From NCBI GenBank assembly GCA_025716815.1, contig JAIXMN010000038.1, positions 62,001 to 126,000 of the forward strand: DNA of 64,000 nucleotides, given 5' to 3'. Below are positions 11,984 to 23,511 of the stretch, in pieces; positions within the stretch are counted from its first letter, which is position 1; every line of letters starts with the position of its first letter. The notes under the pieces were generated by a model. It was not told where the DNA came from, did no database searches, and saw only the letters and a list, made by a program, of their open reading frames with translations. The stretch comes from Dichotomocladium elegans. Taxonomy: Eukaryota; Mucoromycota; Mucoromycetes; Mucorales; Lichtheimiaceae. The translations under genes were made by a program, and so were the position numbers.

Positions 11984-12455
11984 AGGGGATCTCTGTAAAG
12001 ATATGTACTCACCTTTTAAATCATGTGTTACTCTATTTCAGGTTGAGCTATTGTGACGCTGAAATATGCGTTTAAAAGCGTGTTTTCTGGGCTTCCTCCA
12101 CATATAGTTTGCGTCACGCGGGGTTTAGATATGGATATGCTATTGCGGTTTGAAAATGATCGGTATCTAATATCTGACTAGGAAATACCTTTTTATGCAT
12201 TTCTGCATGAAAATGACATTTCCGTGACATGATATATAAGTAAAGTCACATCTTTAAATAGCGTAGAGTTGAATGCATGCATGTTAAGCGAAAGAAAATT
12301 TTGATTTTTGCCTAGCTAATAGAACTAGTCATCAGATTCTACAAAGTCACTATCTGAATCACTATCACTACTACTCTGGCTATTTGATTCCTCTCCATCG
12401 TCATCATTAATGCGTCTGCGTGTTAAGCGGCTGCTGTTGAGGTCCCATTCTATAG
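11984..12455 (-). repeat. 3' terminal block of Merlin family A (copy 1)
   Basis: 472 bp nearly identical to 38161-38633. In minus orientation it holds the end of an intron, the last transposase exon (12449-12325), a 3' untranslated stretch and an abrupt end at AGGGGATCTCTG. GGATCTCTG is also how the 783-bp repeats begin, so it is probably a Merlin-type terminal sequence. Both copies abut a different Merlin copy at this end. Confidence 0.7.
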
Positions 12456-13132
12456 TGTTTAACAATCCAGTTCAGTTAGATGCTAAGTAAAAGATTTAGT
12501 AACCTACCAATTGGCACTCTTAAATCAGCAGGCGTCTCTTCCACCTGTGTGTACACTGGTACAGGCATTACTGAGCCTTGCAGATGGTGGAATTCGACCT
12601 TAGCTAAGGCAGTCATAAAGCCACCCCAGAGATCCAAGGAATGCTTGCGCCGCCACATGAACTCAACTAGTTTCCATGGCGTTTTCTGTCTTGTGCGTTG
12701 GCGGGGTGGGATATTGATTTTAATCCCATTCCATGTACCTACTAAATGATGAGTTAATGCTATAAAATGCGCTTTGATTCTTACCTTCAATAGTATTAGT
12801 ATGGGTACCATCAGGTGCAATGAAAGCATGTTCATGATTTACTGTACGGTGGGTTAAAGATAACCCATCCAGTTCGTTTAGATGCATGTATTCCCTCCAG
12901 CAATCAGTGTGAACAATGCTTCCAGGCCGAACAAACTTCTGTATAATTGCCTCCAAAGTAGATGCATCACGCCTTGGAACTGTAGCAAGGAACAGCTTTC
13001 GGGCAGCTGTGCGTTCAACACCACCAACAACCCAGACTCCTTCCACCTGGTGGCCGCGATGGTACTTCCTCTTTCCAAACTTGCTTTCATCGATTTCCAC
13101 AACAATTGGCTCACCATTAGCATCAATTCCTC
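12325..13132 (-). pseudogene. Merlin (ISXO2-like) transposase, copy A, 5'-incomplete
   Basis: Three exons, 13132-12785, 12738-12508 and 12449-12325, join in phase through GT-AG introns to give 234 codons. The first holds the catalytic domain: VEIDESKFGKRKYHRG (first D), VHTDCWREY (second D) and HTNTIEG (E), the DDE set of the IS1595/Merlin group. The second has the WNGIK...PWKLVEFMWRRK region, and the last exon an acidic Ser/Asp tail ending FVESDD. The N-terminal exon expected upstream is unrecognisable beyond 13132, where the best donor would be GC. The catalytic residues are intact, but without the N-terminal Cys domain it is probably inactive. Confidence 0.82.
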
Positions 13133-14133
13133 CTATAATCGTTTAATGGAAGATTAGTAAATAGCATAGTGAATGTGTCTAGGAAAAGAATACTTGCCAA
13201 CCATCATCCTAGCCCCTTTTTAAAACGCCTTGGTACTTAGCTCAATTTGGAAGGCGCTAACTCTATATATGGAAGGTCCTTACCCTTTACTTGCTATCAT
13301 TGAACCGTTTGCTTTTACGTTTTGGATGTTGATTTGCTCATTCTGGGAAATGTGTCTGTGGAGGGGGTTTTTTGGTGGTTGTCAGTTTTAGTTTTATTTG
13401 CAGTGGATTTTTTTTGGATGAGCACAGTTGATGGAGTACATTGATCTTTGTGGGGGTGGCGGGGAGTTTTGGAGGAGTTTGCTTAGAAAAATGGTTGTGT
13501 GGAAACAGTAAAGAGGTTCATGGAATGGGTGACACTACAGAAGTAGAAAGGGAAAAGTTTTCATTCGTTTGTGTGGTCGGGGTGCCCTGCCCTGATTCGC
13601 TCAAGTATGCAAGGTACTTAACTTGATGTTCCGACGTAACTTACAAAAATGGTAACCGCTAAGCTGGGCTGGAAAATTGTTGCGAGGCAACGTCTCCTCA
13701 CCTGACGGTCTGCATATGCCCTTCTTTTTTTTTCATGGGGATAAAGGCGCGGTAAATTCATGTCTTTGTATGTGCATTGTATAGATAAAAGTTGCCAAGG
13801 TAGACGTCTCTCTCTTTTATCCATAGTAAAAGTAAAAACTCTTGGCAGCAGAATCTCTTGGCGCCCCTACGCTGCTGCAAAGTTGACATATATGGGCGAC
13901 GTGCATCTGTTCGCCTATTATAACCCAAGTCTTGGCCCTTTTAGAAGCAAAAAACTGCCTACATTGCGTTTTTCTTATCAAACAAGAAAGTCTTGGAAAA
14001 GTCTTGGAACGAGTATAAATTATCTGCATCCGTAGCAGATTTGTTGAACATTGTCTTTACTGTTTCCTGCTGTCATCTACAGTTTATTCATCATCAACGA
14101 GGGGACACAAGTGTGTTTGACGGATCCAACAAC
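13133..14133. other. Upstream region of the Helitron gene; no separate gene supported
   Basis: G-rich frames at 13441-13626 lack motifs. Pyrimidine-rich and TATA-like sequence before 14134 could hold the Helitron promoter and 5' end, but I cannot locate a clear TC-type Helitron terminus. Confidence 0.35.
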
Positions 14134-17100
14134 ATGGTAAGTTGTTTTGTTTTTGGAATTTTTTATTACCACGAGAAACCTTTTTAAATTAATGATGATT
14201 TTCTACTCAAGGGAGATCAACCTCCAACACGAACTTGCATCTGTGGCTCTTCCACACACCTGCGTACATCGTTTTCCGCCTGTCCATTGAATAGCCGAAG
14301 AATTCGCCAGAGGACTGAAACTTCTAATAATGTATGTATGCCTCTTTTTTTTTTCTGGGAAAGTTATTCAAAAGTTTGCATTTTTGAAAGCGTGCTAAAA
14401 CCAAAATATATTTAGAGTTTGGCGATTATTGTTCCATCGCAATATAGTCCCATACCTTCCTGTCCGGCCTGTGGCTCAACAATTCATCTACACCCAACTG
14501 ACCACGATTGCCCTGTAAACATTTCGCACAGGCGAGGTAATTTTCGTTCTACTCGCATTTTTTTTTTTCACTTTTTATGCTAAAGATATCTTTATGTGAT
14601 CACTCTCAAGGCGATCTTGCATCTACTGCCCCTGCTCATCCTCCTTGCGTTCGATGCGGCTCCCCAACTCATCAGCGTTCGTCTTCTCGCCAATGTCCTT
14701 TCCATAACAACAATAATCCTCAGTATCGCATTGCAAGAAGAGACCCATTCGAGCCAACGAATATTTTCGGGCCAAACATCTGTTATACCGAAGGACCACA
14801 GTACCGACGCCACATCTTTGAACGCATGTCAGCAGAATGTCCATTCTGCCACGCTAAAATGTGGATCCACGAGCGCCTCGCCAATTCGTCTCTCACGAAT
14901 CCACGTTTTGGATTGTGCTGCACAAGCGGAACGGTCCAGCTTACTCTGCCTCGCGCCCCATCGCAAGAGATCATTGCGCTGCTGACGGGAACAGATCCTG
15001 CTGCAGTGGAATTTCGCACGTCAATTCGCGCCTACAACAATGCCTTTTCCTTTGCTTCCATCGAGGATAACCATGACAGAGAACTTGCCAATGGTTCAAA
15101 TGGCGTGTCAACCTACCGCGTTAATGGCACTGTATATCATCGCATGGGAACATTGCGCGCTGGCACGAATTATCCGCCGGCTTTTTCACAGATCTACTTC
15201 ACCGACCCTGACGAACAACTGGCACGACGAACCTCTCTCTTTTCGGATCTCAACAGAGATACAGTCGAGCTTCTCCAGGTCGTCATGATGCGCGACAACC
15301 CCTACGCGCAGACATTCCTCTCTGCTTTTGAGCGCTATCAAAACGAGCCTTTTGGATCGCTGCGTGCAGTCATTCGTCCTGCACACCGGATGGGAAGGCG
15401 GTACGACCCACAGTCTACTCCTGAGGTGGCAGCATTGGTCGTTGAGAGGACAACGGACGGCACCGTCGACACCCACGCTATTGTTCTTGCTGACCGCGCA
15501 ACAGGAGGCCTCCACAGGATAAGTTCTCTCCACCCGGCTTACATTCCTCTTCACTACGTTCTCATGCACCCGTTTGCGGACGAGGGATGGTATGCCGGGA
15601 TGGAAAGCCGGACAACTGAGGGCAGCACTACCAGTGTCACTCTGCGCGAATTTGCTGCATACATGCTAATGATTCGACAAGGCCCAAGGCATACGTACCA
15701 CCACTACTTTGGCAGGTTGTTTCAACAGTTAGTGGTCGATAACTATGTACGGATCGAGGGTAGCCGCCTGCAGTATTTGCGAAGCAACCAGGACGATCTC
15801 CGGCGAGAGTTCTACAGTGGGATGGTGGACGATATAGATCCTCGACAGCTCGGCCAAAGAACCATTTTGCCTTCAAGCTTCACTGGCGGCCCGCGCTACA
15901 TGAAGCAGGCAATGCAAGACAGCTTGGCAATCGTAAGCCAGCTGGGTGACCCAACTCTCTTTATCACTTTTACTTGCAACCCGAAATGGCCCGAGATTGT
16001 CAATGAGCTTCTCCCAGGCCAGAAGGCCCACGACCGACCGGACATTTGCTCCCGAGTTTTCAACATCAAGATGAAGGAGCTCATTGCCCATATTGTCGAC
16101 GGTGAAATTTTTGGCCATGTCGAGGGCTATATTGCGACGGTCGAGTTCCAAAAGCGTGGGTTGCCGCATGTCCATATGCTTTTTATCTTGCAAGAGAACG
16201 ATCGCCCAGAGACGGTAGCCAAGTACGATGAGTTTGTTTGCGCAGAGTTGCCAGACCCAGAGATCAACCCCATGCTTTATCGGACTGTCACAGCGACCAT
16301 GATCCACGGACCTTGCGGACAATTTAACAGGGGGCAGTCTTGCTGTGAACGAACAGGCCAGTGCGAGAAAAAGTTCCCAAAGAGATATTGCGGTCAAACA
16401 CGTGTGACCGGAGATGGAAATCCAGTCTATCGCCGGCGGGAGACTCCCAACCGAGGGCATCTTATTCCAAACCGGGGCATAATTGTCGACAATCAATGGG
16501 TTATCCCATATAACCCATATCTCAGCCACAAGTATGACGCGCATATCAACGTAGAGATCTGCACCAGTACCCGGGCAGTAAAATACATTTGCAAATACAT
16601 TACCAAGGGAACCGACAGGGCTCAGGTCGAGATATCTCGCGGCCAAGTTTCTCAGGCGGTTGCCTCTACAACCATTACAGCTGCCTCTGCCTCCGCCTCT
16701 GCCTCTGATTCTGATTCTGATTCTGATTCTGACTCTGATTCTGCCTCTGCCTCTGCCTCTGATGATCCTGCTACCGCTCCTCCTCCTGTGGACGAGATCC
16801 AAGAGTACCTCGACGCAAGATACATCGGGCCCTGTGAAGCAATCTGGCGGACACTCAGATTCGATGTACACTTCCATAGTCCGCCTGTGATCCGCTTAGA
16901 TATCCATCTACCTGAGCAGCAGTACGTCATATTCCGTCGGTCAATGTCCACAGAAGAACTAAACGCAGCACGTCATGCGGCAAGATCGGGGACCAAACTC
17001 CTCGCCTTTTTCAGCCTCTGCTCCACCGACCCATTCGCCGCAAACCTCCTGTATTCCGCCATCCCCCGCCACTACACTTGGGACAGCAGAAACCGTGAGT

Positions 17101-19169
17101 GGAGAAGAAGAGAACGGCAGGAAATAGCAAACGTAGTATCCCGCATGTACTTTGCATCACCGTCCAATATGCCCCTCTACTGCCTCCGCTTACTTTTGCA
17201 AAAGATACCAGGTCCGACAAGCTTCGATGACCTACTCGCGAATGGGGTCGGTGCTCCACACCCGACCTTCCAGGCTGCTGCTCTTGCAAGAGGTTACTTG
17301 GAATCTGACGACGAGTGGGAACAGTGTATGGCGGAGGCATCGCTTATTGCTTCTGCGGCATCCTTGCGCGCACTTTTTGTCTGCATATTGATCCACAGCT
17401 CTCCTGCTGACCCGTTGCAGCTCTGGAACAACCACCGCGAACGAATGGCGGACAATTACTTTTTCGAGTTCCGACGGATCCGTAATATGCCCAGTGAGCA
17501 GGACTTGCAGCAACAAGACGTGGATATCATCTACCAACGCACGCTTGGCGCCATTGACTCGATCATGCAGGCATCAGGCCGCCGCCTCTCGGATTTTCCG
17601 ACCCTGCCCCAGGAGTCCCGAGACACCCTCGAAGAATCCGTGCCACCGGCTCAAGTCCTAATCAATGCCGAGCGCACGCAATATGATCAGTACGACCAAG
17701 CCTTGCAAAATGCCGAATTGGTTCATACCCTCAATGATGACCAGAGAGCTGCGTACAATGCTATTGTCACATCAATTGCTGAGCAAGCCAGCAACCCTCA
17801 TGTACCGCGCATTTTCTTCATCAATGGTCCCGGCGGTACAGGAAAGTCGCAAGTCTTTAGAGCTCTCTTGACCCATGTACGCGCTCAACAGGAGATTGCG
17901 TTGCCTGTCGCCTCATCCGGCATTGCCGCAATTCTGCTTCCCGGTGGCCGCACAGCTCACAGCCGCTTCAAGATCCCACTCGATCCAGACGAAACAAGCA
18001 CCTGCAGCATTAGCCTGACCAGCGCACACGCGCATCTCATTCAAAGTGCTTCTCTGATCGTGTGGGATGAGGCCGTCATGGGTGGCAAGTACTCCTTTGA
18101 GGCCGTGGACAAGACCCTCAAGGACATTATGGGTGCAATCGACCCTCCCTGCGAACACATTCCCTTTGGTGGCAAGGTGGTTGTCTTTGGCGGCGACTTT
18201 CGCCAATTGCTTCCAGTTCTCAAGAAGGGTACACGCCCAGAGATCGTCGCTGGCACCATCCAACGCACTACGTTCTGGCGCCATGTCCGCATTCTGCATC
18301 TCAACATCAACATGAGAGTGCGAAATGCCGGTCCTCAAGCTGCTGCCTTTGCTGACCTGCTCCTTGCTGTTGGTGATGGAAGGCCACCATACCACGAGAG
18401 CTTCGAGATCCCGCAACAGTGGCGTATCGAGGCCAACGACAGCATGGATCTCATTCATGTCATCTACCCTTCGATCCGCCTCCCAAACCAGCCATCGGTT
18501 CAGTTCCGCGATGGTGCTATTCTTGCCACCAAGAACGCCGACGTTGACGATATCAACAACAAGGCTTTCAGTGTCTTTCCCGGTGAAAGCAGAGAGTACC
18601 ATTCCCACGACCGCATCATTGACGCCGATGACCCAGATGTAGCGGCATCAAGCTACCCTCCAGAGTTCCTCAACAGCCTCAATTCCTCAGGTGTTCCCCC
18701 ACACTGCTTGAGGCTAAAGGTGGGTATGCCTTTGGTGCTGCTCCGAAATCTCGACCCCGCTGCAGGCCTCTGCAATGGCACCAAACTCATCCTCACGCGG
18801 CTTATGGACCATTGCATTGCCGTCAGATCCATTGCCCATGGCCAACAGGGCGTGGAGCATATTATTCCTCGAATCAACCTCTGTACCAAAGAGGGCGAGA
18901 TGCCATTTGTCCTGTGCCGTCGCCAACTGCCTGTTCGTCCCGCGTTTGCAATGACCATCCATAAGGCACAAGGCCAAACACTGTCCCGTGTGGGTATTCA
19001 TCTTCGCGAACCTGTATTTACACACAGGCAGTTATATGTCGCACTGTCACGAGCAACAAACCCTGACAACCTGCACGTGGCAGTCTATGGTGATATGACA
19101 GCTACCCACCCCGCAACAGCGAATGTGGTGTATCCCGAGGTTCTTCTCCGCCAGTCGACCTCTATATAA
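14134..19169 (+). CDS. Helitron Rep/helicase (HUH endonuclease plus PIF1 helicase), apparently intact
   Basis: Four exons: 14134-14136 (only the ATG), 14212-14331, 14416-14536 and 14611-19169. All have GT-AG introns and keep phase, giving 1,600 residues. Exons 2-4 each start with a zinc-knuckle-like motif C-x(1-2)-C-G-S-x2-H-x7-C-P (CICGSSTH, CPACGSTIH, CVRCGSPTH). The Rep domain has GLPHVHML (the HUH histidines) and VKYICKYITKG (the two-tyrosine motif). A Ser/Ala/Asp repeat linker leads to the PIF1 helicase: GPGGTGKS (Walker A), IVWDEA (Walker B), TIHKAQGQTLS, RQLYVALSRAT. Helitrons transpose by rolling-circle-like strand transfer. No stop or frameshift is seen, so this may be an autonomous element. 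Confidence 0.92.
16676..16768 (+). repeat. TCTGAT/TCTGCC microsatellite encoding an S-A/S-D linker
   Basis: Hexanucleotide repeats encode alternating Ser-Ala and Ser-Asp between the Rep and helicase domains of the Helitron. Reading frame is preserved, and length variation would change the linker by two-residue steps. Confidence 0.85.
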
Positions 19170-19467
19170 ACATTAACTATGCCCATACCGTTCCTTTTTA
19201 CTTATGACGCCAACTTTTTTCTCCATTCATTCACCTATGCCCTTCTACCGTTCCTTTCTTTTTCGTCAATAATAATAAAAACCAAGACCTGTCCCGTGTA
19301 ACCAACTTGCGCCACAAAGCAAAAATCTATTCTCCACGACACGTACGGGGGGTCTAGGGGGGTTTACCCCCCAGCGAGCCGAATTCTCTGTAGCCCAGGA
19401 AGCGACTGACACGGAGCGCAGCGCAGGGGCTCAGTCAGCAGACGGGCGAAAGAGGCTGGAGGCTCGT
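19170..19467 (+). other. Helitron 3' region with candidate terminal hairpins
   Basis: After the stop codon lie GGGGGGTTTACCCCCC (a 6-bp perfect stem at about 19352) and GACTGA...TCAGTC (about 19404-19436), either of which could be a Helitron 3' hairpin. A CTAG precedes the first hairpin, but the usual hairpin-then-CTRR order is not clear. The adjoining Merlin coding sequence begins at about 19468, so the element end lies just before it. Confidence 0.4.
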
Positions 19468-19961
19468 GTCATCTAAAGTAAGGTGGCACTCCATTACATA
19501 AAGGACCATATTTAGGATTTCCCTTACTGTTGGTACTGATATCCCTGCCATAGCTGAAATATTGGTAGTTGGGCAACGTTGGAGGAAAAGTAGGATAACC
19601 AAGAGAATCTTGTTTAATGGAGCCTTCAGCTGGTAGAAAAAGGACTGGGTACGAATTGATCGGCGAGACCTATGGCAGCATTCTTTCTTTGGACATTGCC
19701 AGACAAGACCACGCGATCCACCAAAAACCAAGTTTCTTCTAACACCATTTGGGCACATAATTTCTGGGCCTTGGTAGTCTTCATTATAGAAAGTGCCTTG
19801 ACCTACAAGGTACCTATTGTGGTGCATCAGAATATAGGTTAATCACATATGTTAATCTTTAACTACCTGAAAGCTGTGGATTCACATCCTGCAATAGGCC
19901 AGAACTCATACAGAGATGGGAGTGGTGTGCTGAGGGAGGTTAGATTAGGCTCAGTGGACAT
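19468..19961 (-). pseudogene. Merlin transposase, N-terminal fragment (copy D)
   Basis: ATG 19961 opens exon 1 (to 19867). A 53-bp GT-AG intron leads to exon 2 from 19813, reading RYLVGQGTFYNED, GLVWQCPKKECCHRSRRS and SFFYQLKAPLNKILL, the N-terminal Cys and helical region of Merlin transposases. Similarity ends near 19468 at TLDD, just before the catalytic exon, where Helitron 3' sequence begins. Probably cut by the Helitron insertion. Confidence 0.7.
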
Positions 19962-20988
19962 AGGGAAGAGTGATAAGATAGGATGGGTGTATTCTATGGC
20001 CCTCTTTATATATAGTTGGTAACAGTATACTCCGCCTAGCAGGTATACTGGATTAAGGGAAAAAAGCTTACTAATGTGGACCTGAGTCATTCTCCCGAGT
20101 CATTTTTACATAGCTATAATTTTTTGGGGGATAGTTGGTGCCAATATGTGTGATATCTATAGCAATCTAATTCTCTTCAGCCACCTCATTTCACAGTAGA
20201 GGCATCTGTCAGTTAATAGTGACCTGTCAATGTAGCTGATGCTACATGAATCTGGTGAAACATGAGGGATTATATATTTGAACCATAATAACTCATATAC
20301 CATAAAGGGAATACTGACTATCATACCAAAAACCACATGGTATAGTAAGAAGATGTGTGTTATGTTGGTATACTGGCAACTGCGGACTACTGGTATACTG
20401 TAGGTCGCAGGTTCGATTTGGTGGTTTTGCACTTTTATACCATATGCATTTTTGAAATCCAAATTTTAGTTTTGCCTTGTTTTGTTGCTAAAATGGCTAA
20501 TAAAAGTAACTGCCTATTAGTATACTGTAAAGCGACGGATTGGTGATATACTGTATGCTTGTGTTACGATAGTAGGTTAGAGAAAACATATACAAATGCT
20601 TTTTAATAAAAAAAACTCTACTCTGATACTATACTAATTAACAATGGATTTTCCCAGAAAATTTAACATTTTTGAGCTCAGCAAACTGAGTTGCCCGCTG
20701 TATTCTCCGAAAAAAATAAGGAGGATTGGTATTAGTAACTATAACTTAAAAATGTCATTTTGATCCTTAAAATGGCGATTGAAAATTGAAAGCTAGAAAT
20801 TCTTAAAAAAAGTCCCTATTTTCAAAAGGCTATAATATAGTGAGAATCGGAGATATAATTACCAAATTACTCACACAGAATACCAAAAACCCACAGTTTA
20901 TGATACTGTTTTCAGTATTGCGATACCATGAATAATGGAGGAGTAATATCAATTTAAAAAGGTGAGTACATATCTTTTCTTTTAGCCC
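19962..20988. other. AT-rich stretch, no gene recognised
   Basis: Contains a lone B-box-like GCAGGTTCGATTTGG at about 20408 without a matching tRNA body. At 20955-20980 TTTAAAAAGGTGAGTACATA matches, inverted, the Merlin block end at 12000-12030. No other coding signal. Confidence 0.4.
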
Positions 20989-21936
20989 AAAGAGGGTTTG
21001 CTGCAATCACAGTGAAACATCGATACGAAAGGACTCGTTCTTCTACAAGCGCAATGCACCATTAAACAAAGTCCTATATGTGATATGGTGCTGGGCAACT
21101 TCTTCCAGCCTAATCCATATTAGGCAAACTGCTAAGCTCAATGCCAAGACAATTGCCTCAATTATCCAGGATATCTACCAAGTGATTGAGGCAGACCTTG
21201 TCCATAGTGATATGCAAATTGGTAAGTGTTTATGTGGAAGCAGATAAACTATTATAGTGTCTCAAACAAAGAATAGGTGGTGAAGGAGTTATTGTTGAGA
21301 TTGATGAGAGCAAGTTTGGCAAACGCAAGTACCATCATGGCCACCATGTTGAAGGCGTTTGGGTGGTTGGAGGAGTTGAATGCACTCCTGAACGAAAGGT
21401 GTTTTTGACAATTGTTCATAATAGCACAGCACAAACATTAGAAGCAATAATCAAGAAGTTTGTTCTTCCTGGGTCAATTGTTTATACAGATTGCTGGCGT
21501 GGGTACAACAACATCCCCAATTTGGAAGGCTACAATTTCAGCCATGAAACAATTAATCACTCCCAGGAGTTTAGTCGTGGTGAAAATATCCATACAAACA
21601 CAATTGAAGGTATTAAATGTATTAACCTTGGCTTTAACCAGTTATTAAAATTTCTGTATAGGAACTTGGAATGGAATCAAGTTAAATATTGTACCACGCC
21701 ACAGAACAAAGAAAATGGTCCCTTGGAAGCTAGCTGAATACATCTGGCGCAAAAAGAACAAGGGAAACATCTGGGATGCTTTACTTAAAGTATTATCTGA
21801 AGTGTCTCTGTCAGAGATATTAAGCAACCAATATGGAGATATTAGTGAAGATATTTGGACTGCTTTTGGTTATGAATCTGACGAGGAGATTGATGAATCT
21901 GATGAGATAAATAGTACTGCACTATTTGGATCATGA
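20989..21936 (+). pseudogene. Merlin (ISXO2-like) transposase, copy E, lacking the N-terminal exon
   Basis: Three exons in phase, 20989-21221, 21277-21609 and 21662-21936, give 280 codons to TGA. The first covers SPKRVCCNHSE and SFFYKRNAPLNKVLYVI. The second has the catalytic set VEIDESKFGKRKYHHG, VYTDCWRGY and HTNTIEG. The third has WNGIKLNIVPRHR, PWKLAEYIWRKK and an acidic tail. All three DDE residues are present and there is no internal stop. No in-frame start exists, because sequence upstream of CCCAAAGAGG is replaced. Most complete Merlin catalytic domain in the window. Confidence 0.85.
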
Positions 21937-22632
21937 TACATCAAACTCTTCAGATGATTATAATTCAGTGTATGGAAATTAAAAAGTCAAGCTTTTACTT
22001 TAATTCCCTAAAGAACATAAAAGAAATTTATATTACCAGAGTGCACAGTATAAAGTAAGGAACTAGGGTATCAGTAAAAGCTAGGCGATATAGCACAGTG
22101 TCATGTTCATCTGCATCTATGATTTATTATATAGAATACAAGGAAAAGCATTTAATTGGGTGAATAGCTTTATAAAAAAAAATATAAAAATTTTGCCTGG
22201 TTCGATCCATTATCACTATGTCAACTGTGCAGCAGTACAAGTACTGTCGTGCATATATTTTGGCAGTTACACCATAGCCAATAGCAACGACCAAGCGTAA
22301 CAGTAGAAGAAGAAGGGTAACGGATAGATGATGTTTATTGAATGGAACTACTTGGATATTTATACTGTTTTGATACAGGATTTTTGGTTGGTTACTGGGT
22401 AAAAGTAGAAAAGAAATAGTAAGGGGGAGATTTTTTTTAGACAGTGTAAGAAAAGATATGTTTGAAGTAATTATAATTTAGGAAGCAAAGAGAAAAGAAT
22501 GTCTGGAAGAATGTTTTCATGTTAATTGGTTAAGTAAGAACATAGGGTTGGAGAAAGGAATTATCAGTTGAAATATATATTTCGCCTTAAGAAAGCAGCT
22601 CGCATCATTTAGAAGATTTGGGATCAGATCCA
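21937..22632. other. AT-rich spacer, no gene seen
   Basis: Contains a GCCTGGTTCGATCC stretch at about 22197 resembling a B box, without a tRNA fold around it. Otherwise unremarkable. Confidence 0.4.
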
Positions 22633-23232
22633 GTTTATCCCTACACATTTCAAATTCAGTCCGAGTTGCCTTTCTGGGGTGTTTGACTTTAAAAATAAAA
22701 ATAATTTTAAGGTCAGGCCTGTGCCCAAGAGCAATTCATGTTTTCTAAAATAAAACCACATGTCACAAGCATTTGAAAAACAGGATTTTCAAGAAGAGGT
22801 TTGCCACAGAATTTAGTTGTTCATATAGACCATCTAGGTTTTTCTTTTTTTTTTTTGGCTTCAAATTCGAATACCAATTTTAGTATTTCATTGCTACCCT
22901 TTTGTCAAATTTAAAGGCAATAGTAGCAAGAACATTTCAATCAAGGCTATAGGTGAGTCTTCCTTCTCTTCTTTTTACACCAGAACAGTTTTGGGAGACC
23001 AAACATTTGTGTTTCATTCTAATCTCAAAGGAAGAAGAGAAACGAAATACTAAAACTTGTATTTGGATTTGAAGCAAAAAAGTTCTTCTTGAAAATCCTG
23101 TATTGTTTACTGAAAATTTTTTGGGTGGCTTTAACTGAGTTTTAAATCTGACTGTATTTGAAATTATTTTTTTAAAAGTCAAACACCCCAGAAAGGCAAC
23201 TCCGACTGAATTTGAAATGTGTAGGGATAAAC
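22633..23232. mobile_element. Fold-back element, family B, complete, with MITE A inside
   Basis: The ends GTTTATCCCTACACATTTC and GAAATGTGTAGGGATAAAC are inverted repeats about 75 bp long (through the AGTTGCCTTTCTGGGGTG region). The right arm (23099-23232) is the inverse of 11539-11673. MITE A (22781-23100) sits between the arms. It lies 10 bases upstream of an exon of gene Y, in what would be an intron. Confidence 0.7.
22781..23100. mobile_element. Fold-back MITE, family A, copy 3 (nested, diverged)
   Basis: Ends CAGGATTTTCAAGAAGAGG and CTTGAAAATCCTG. Right flank TA, left flank AA, so the duplication is no longer perfect. The right arm is internally deleted compared with the copy at 9705. 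Confidence 0.8.
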
Positions 23233-23511
23233 TACCTTTCAGCTGAACTTGCTGAAGTGGCTTTACTTCCTATTAGAGCAACCCCAGCGGTATTTCTAAA
23301 ACATAGTGACTTCCCTATATTTAGAAATAGAAATAGAAATGTGCATCCCCAGCGGTTTTTCTAAACGATTGCTATTTCCAAAAATTTGCTTCGTGCCAAG
23401 GTCCCCGCTTGCTAAAGATAGCAGGGCTCCCTACCGTTTTTCTATATTTCAGTTTCCCCGATAACCTGTAACTTTGAATACTTCTTTTTACTCGTCCCTT
23501 TTTTTTTAAAC

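Noticed and set aside
14577..14610. Start codon at 14577 for the Helitron
   Set aside because: Lies inside intron 3; upstream exons with zinc knuckles and an in-phase ATG at 14134 fit better.
15873..16877. 334-residue antisense frame inside the Helitron
   Set aside because: Shadow of the Helitron Rep; its RIRIRIRGRG stretch is the reverse of the S-D repeat.
20377..20430. Possible tRNA gene with B box GCAGGTTCGATTTGG
   Set aside because: No acceptor stem, anticodon arm or A box can be folded around it.
22190..22215. B-box-like CCTGGTTCGATCC
   Set aside because: Isolated 10-base match with no tRNA body.
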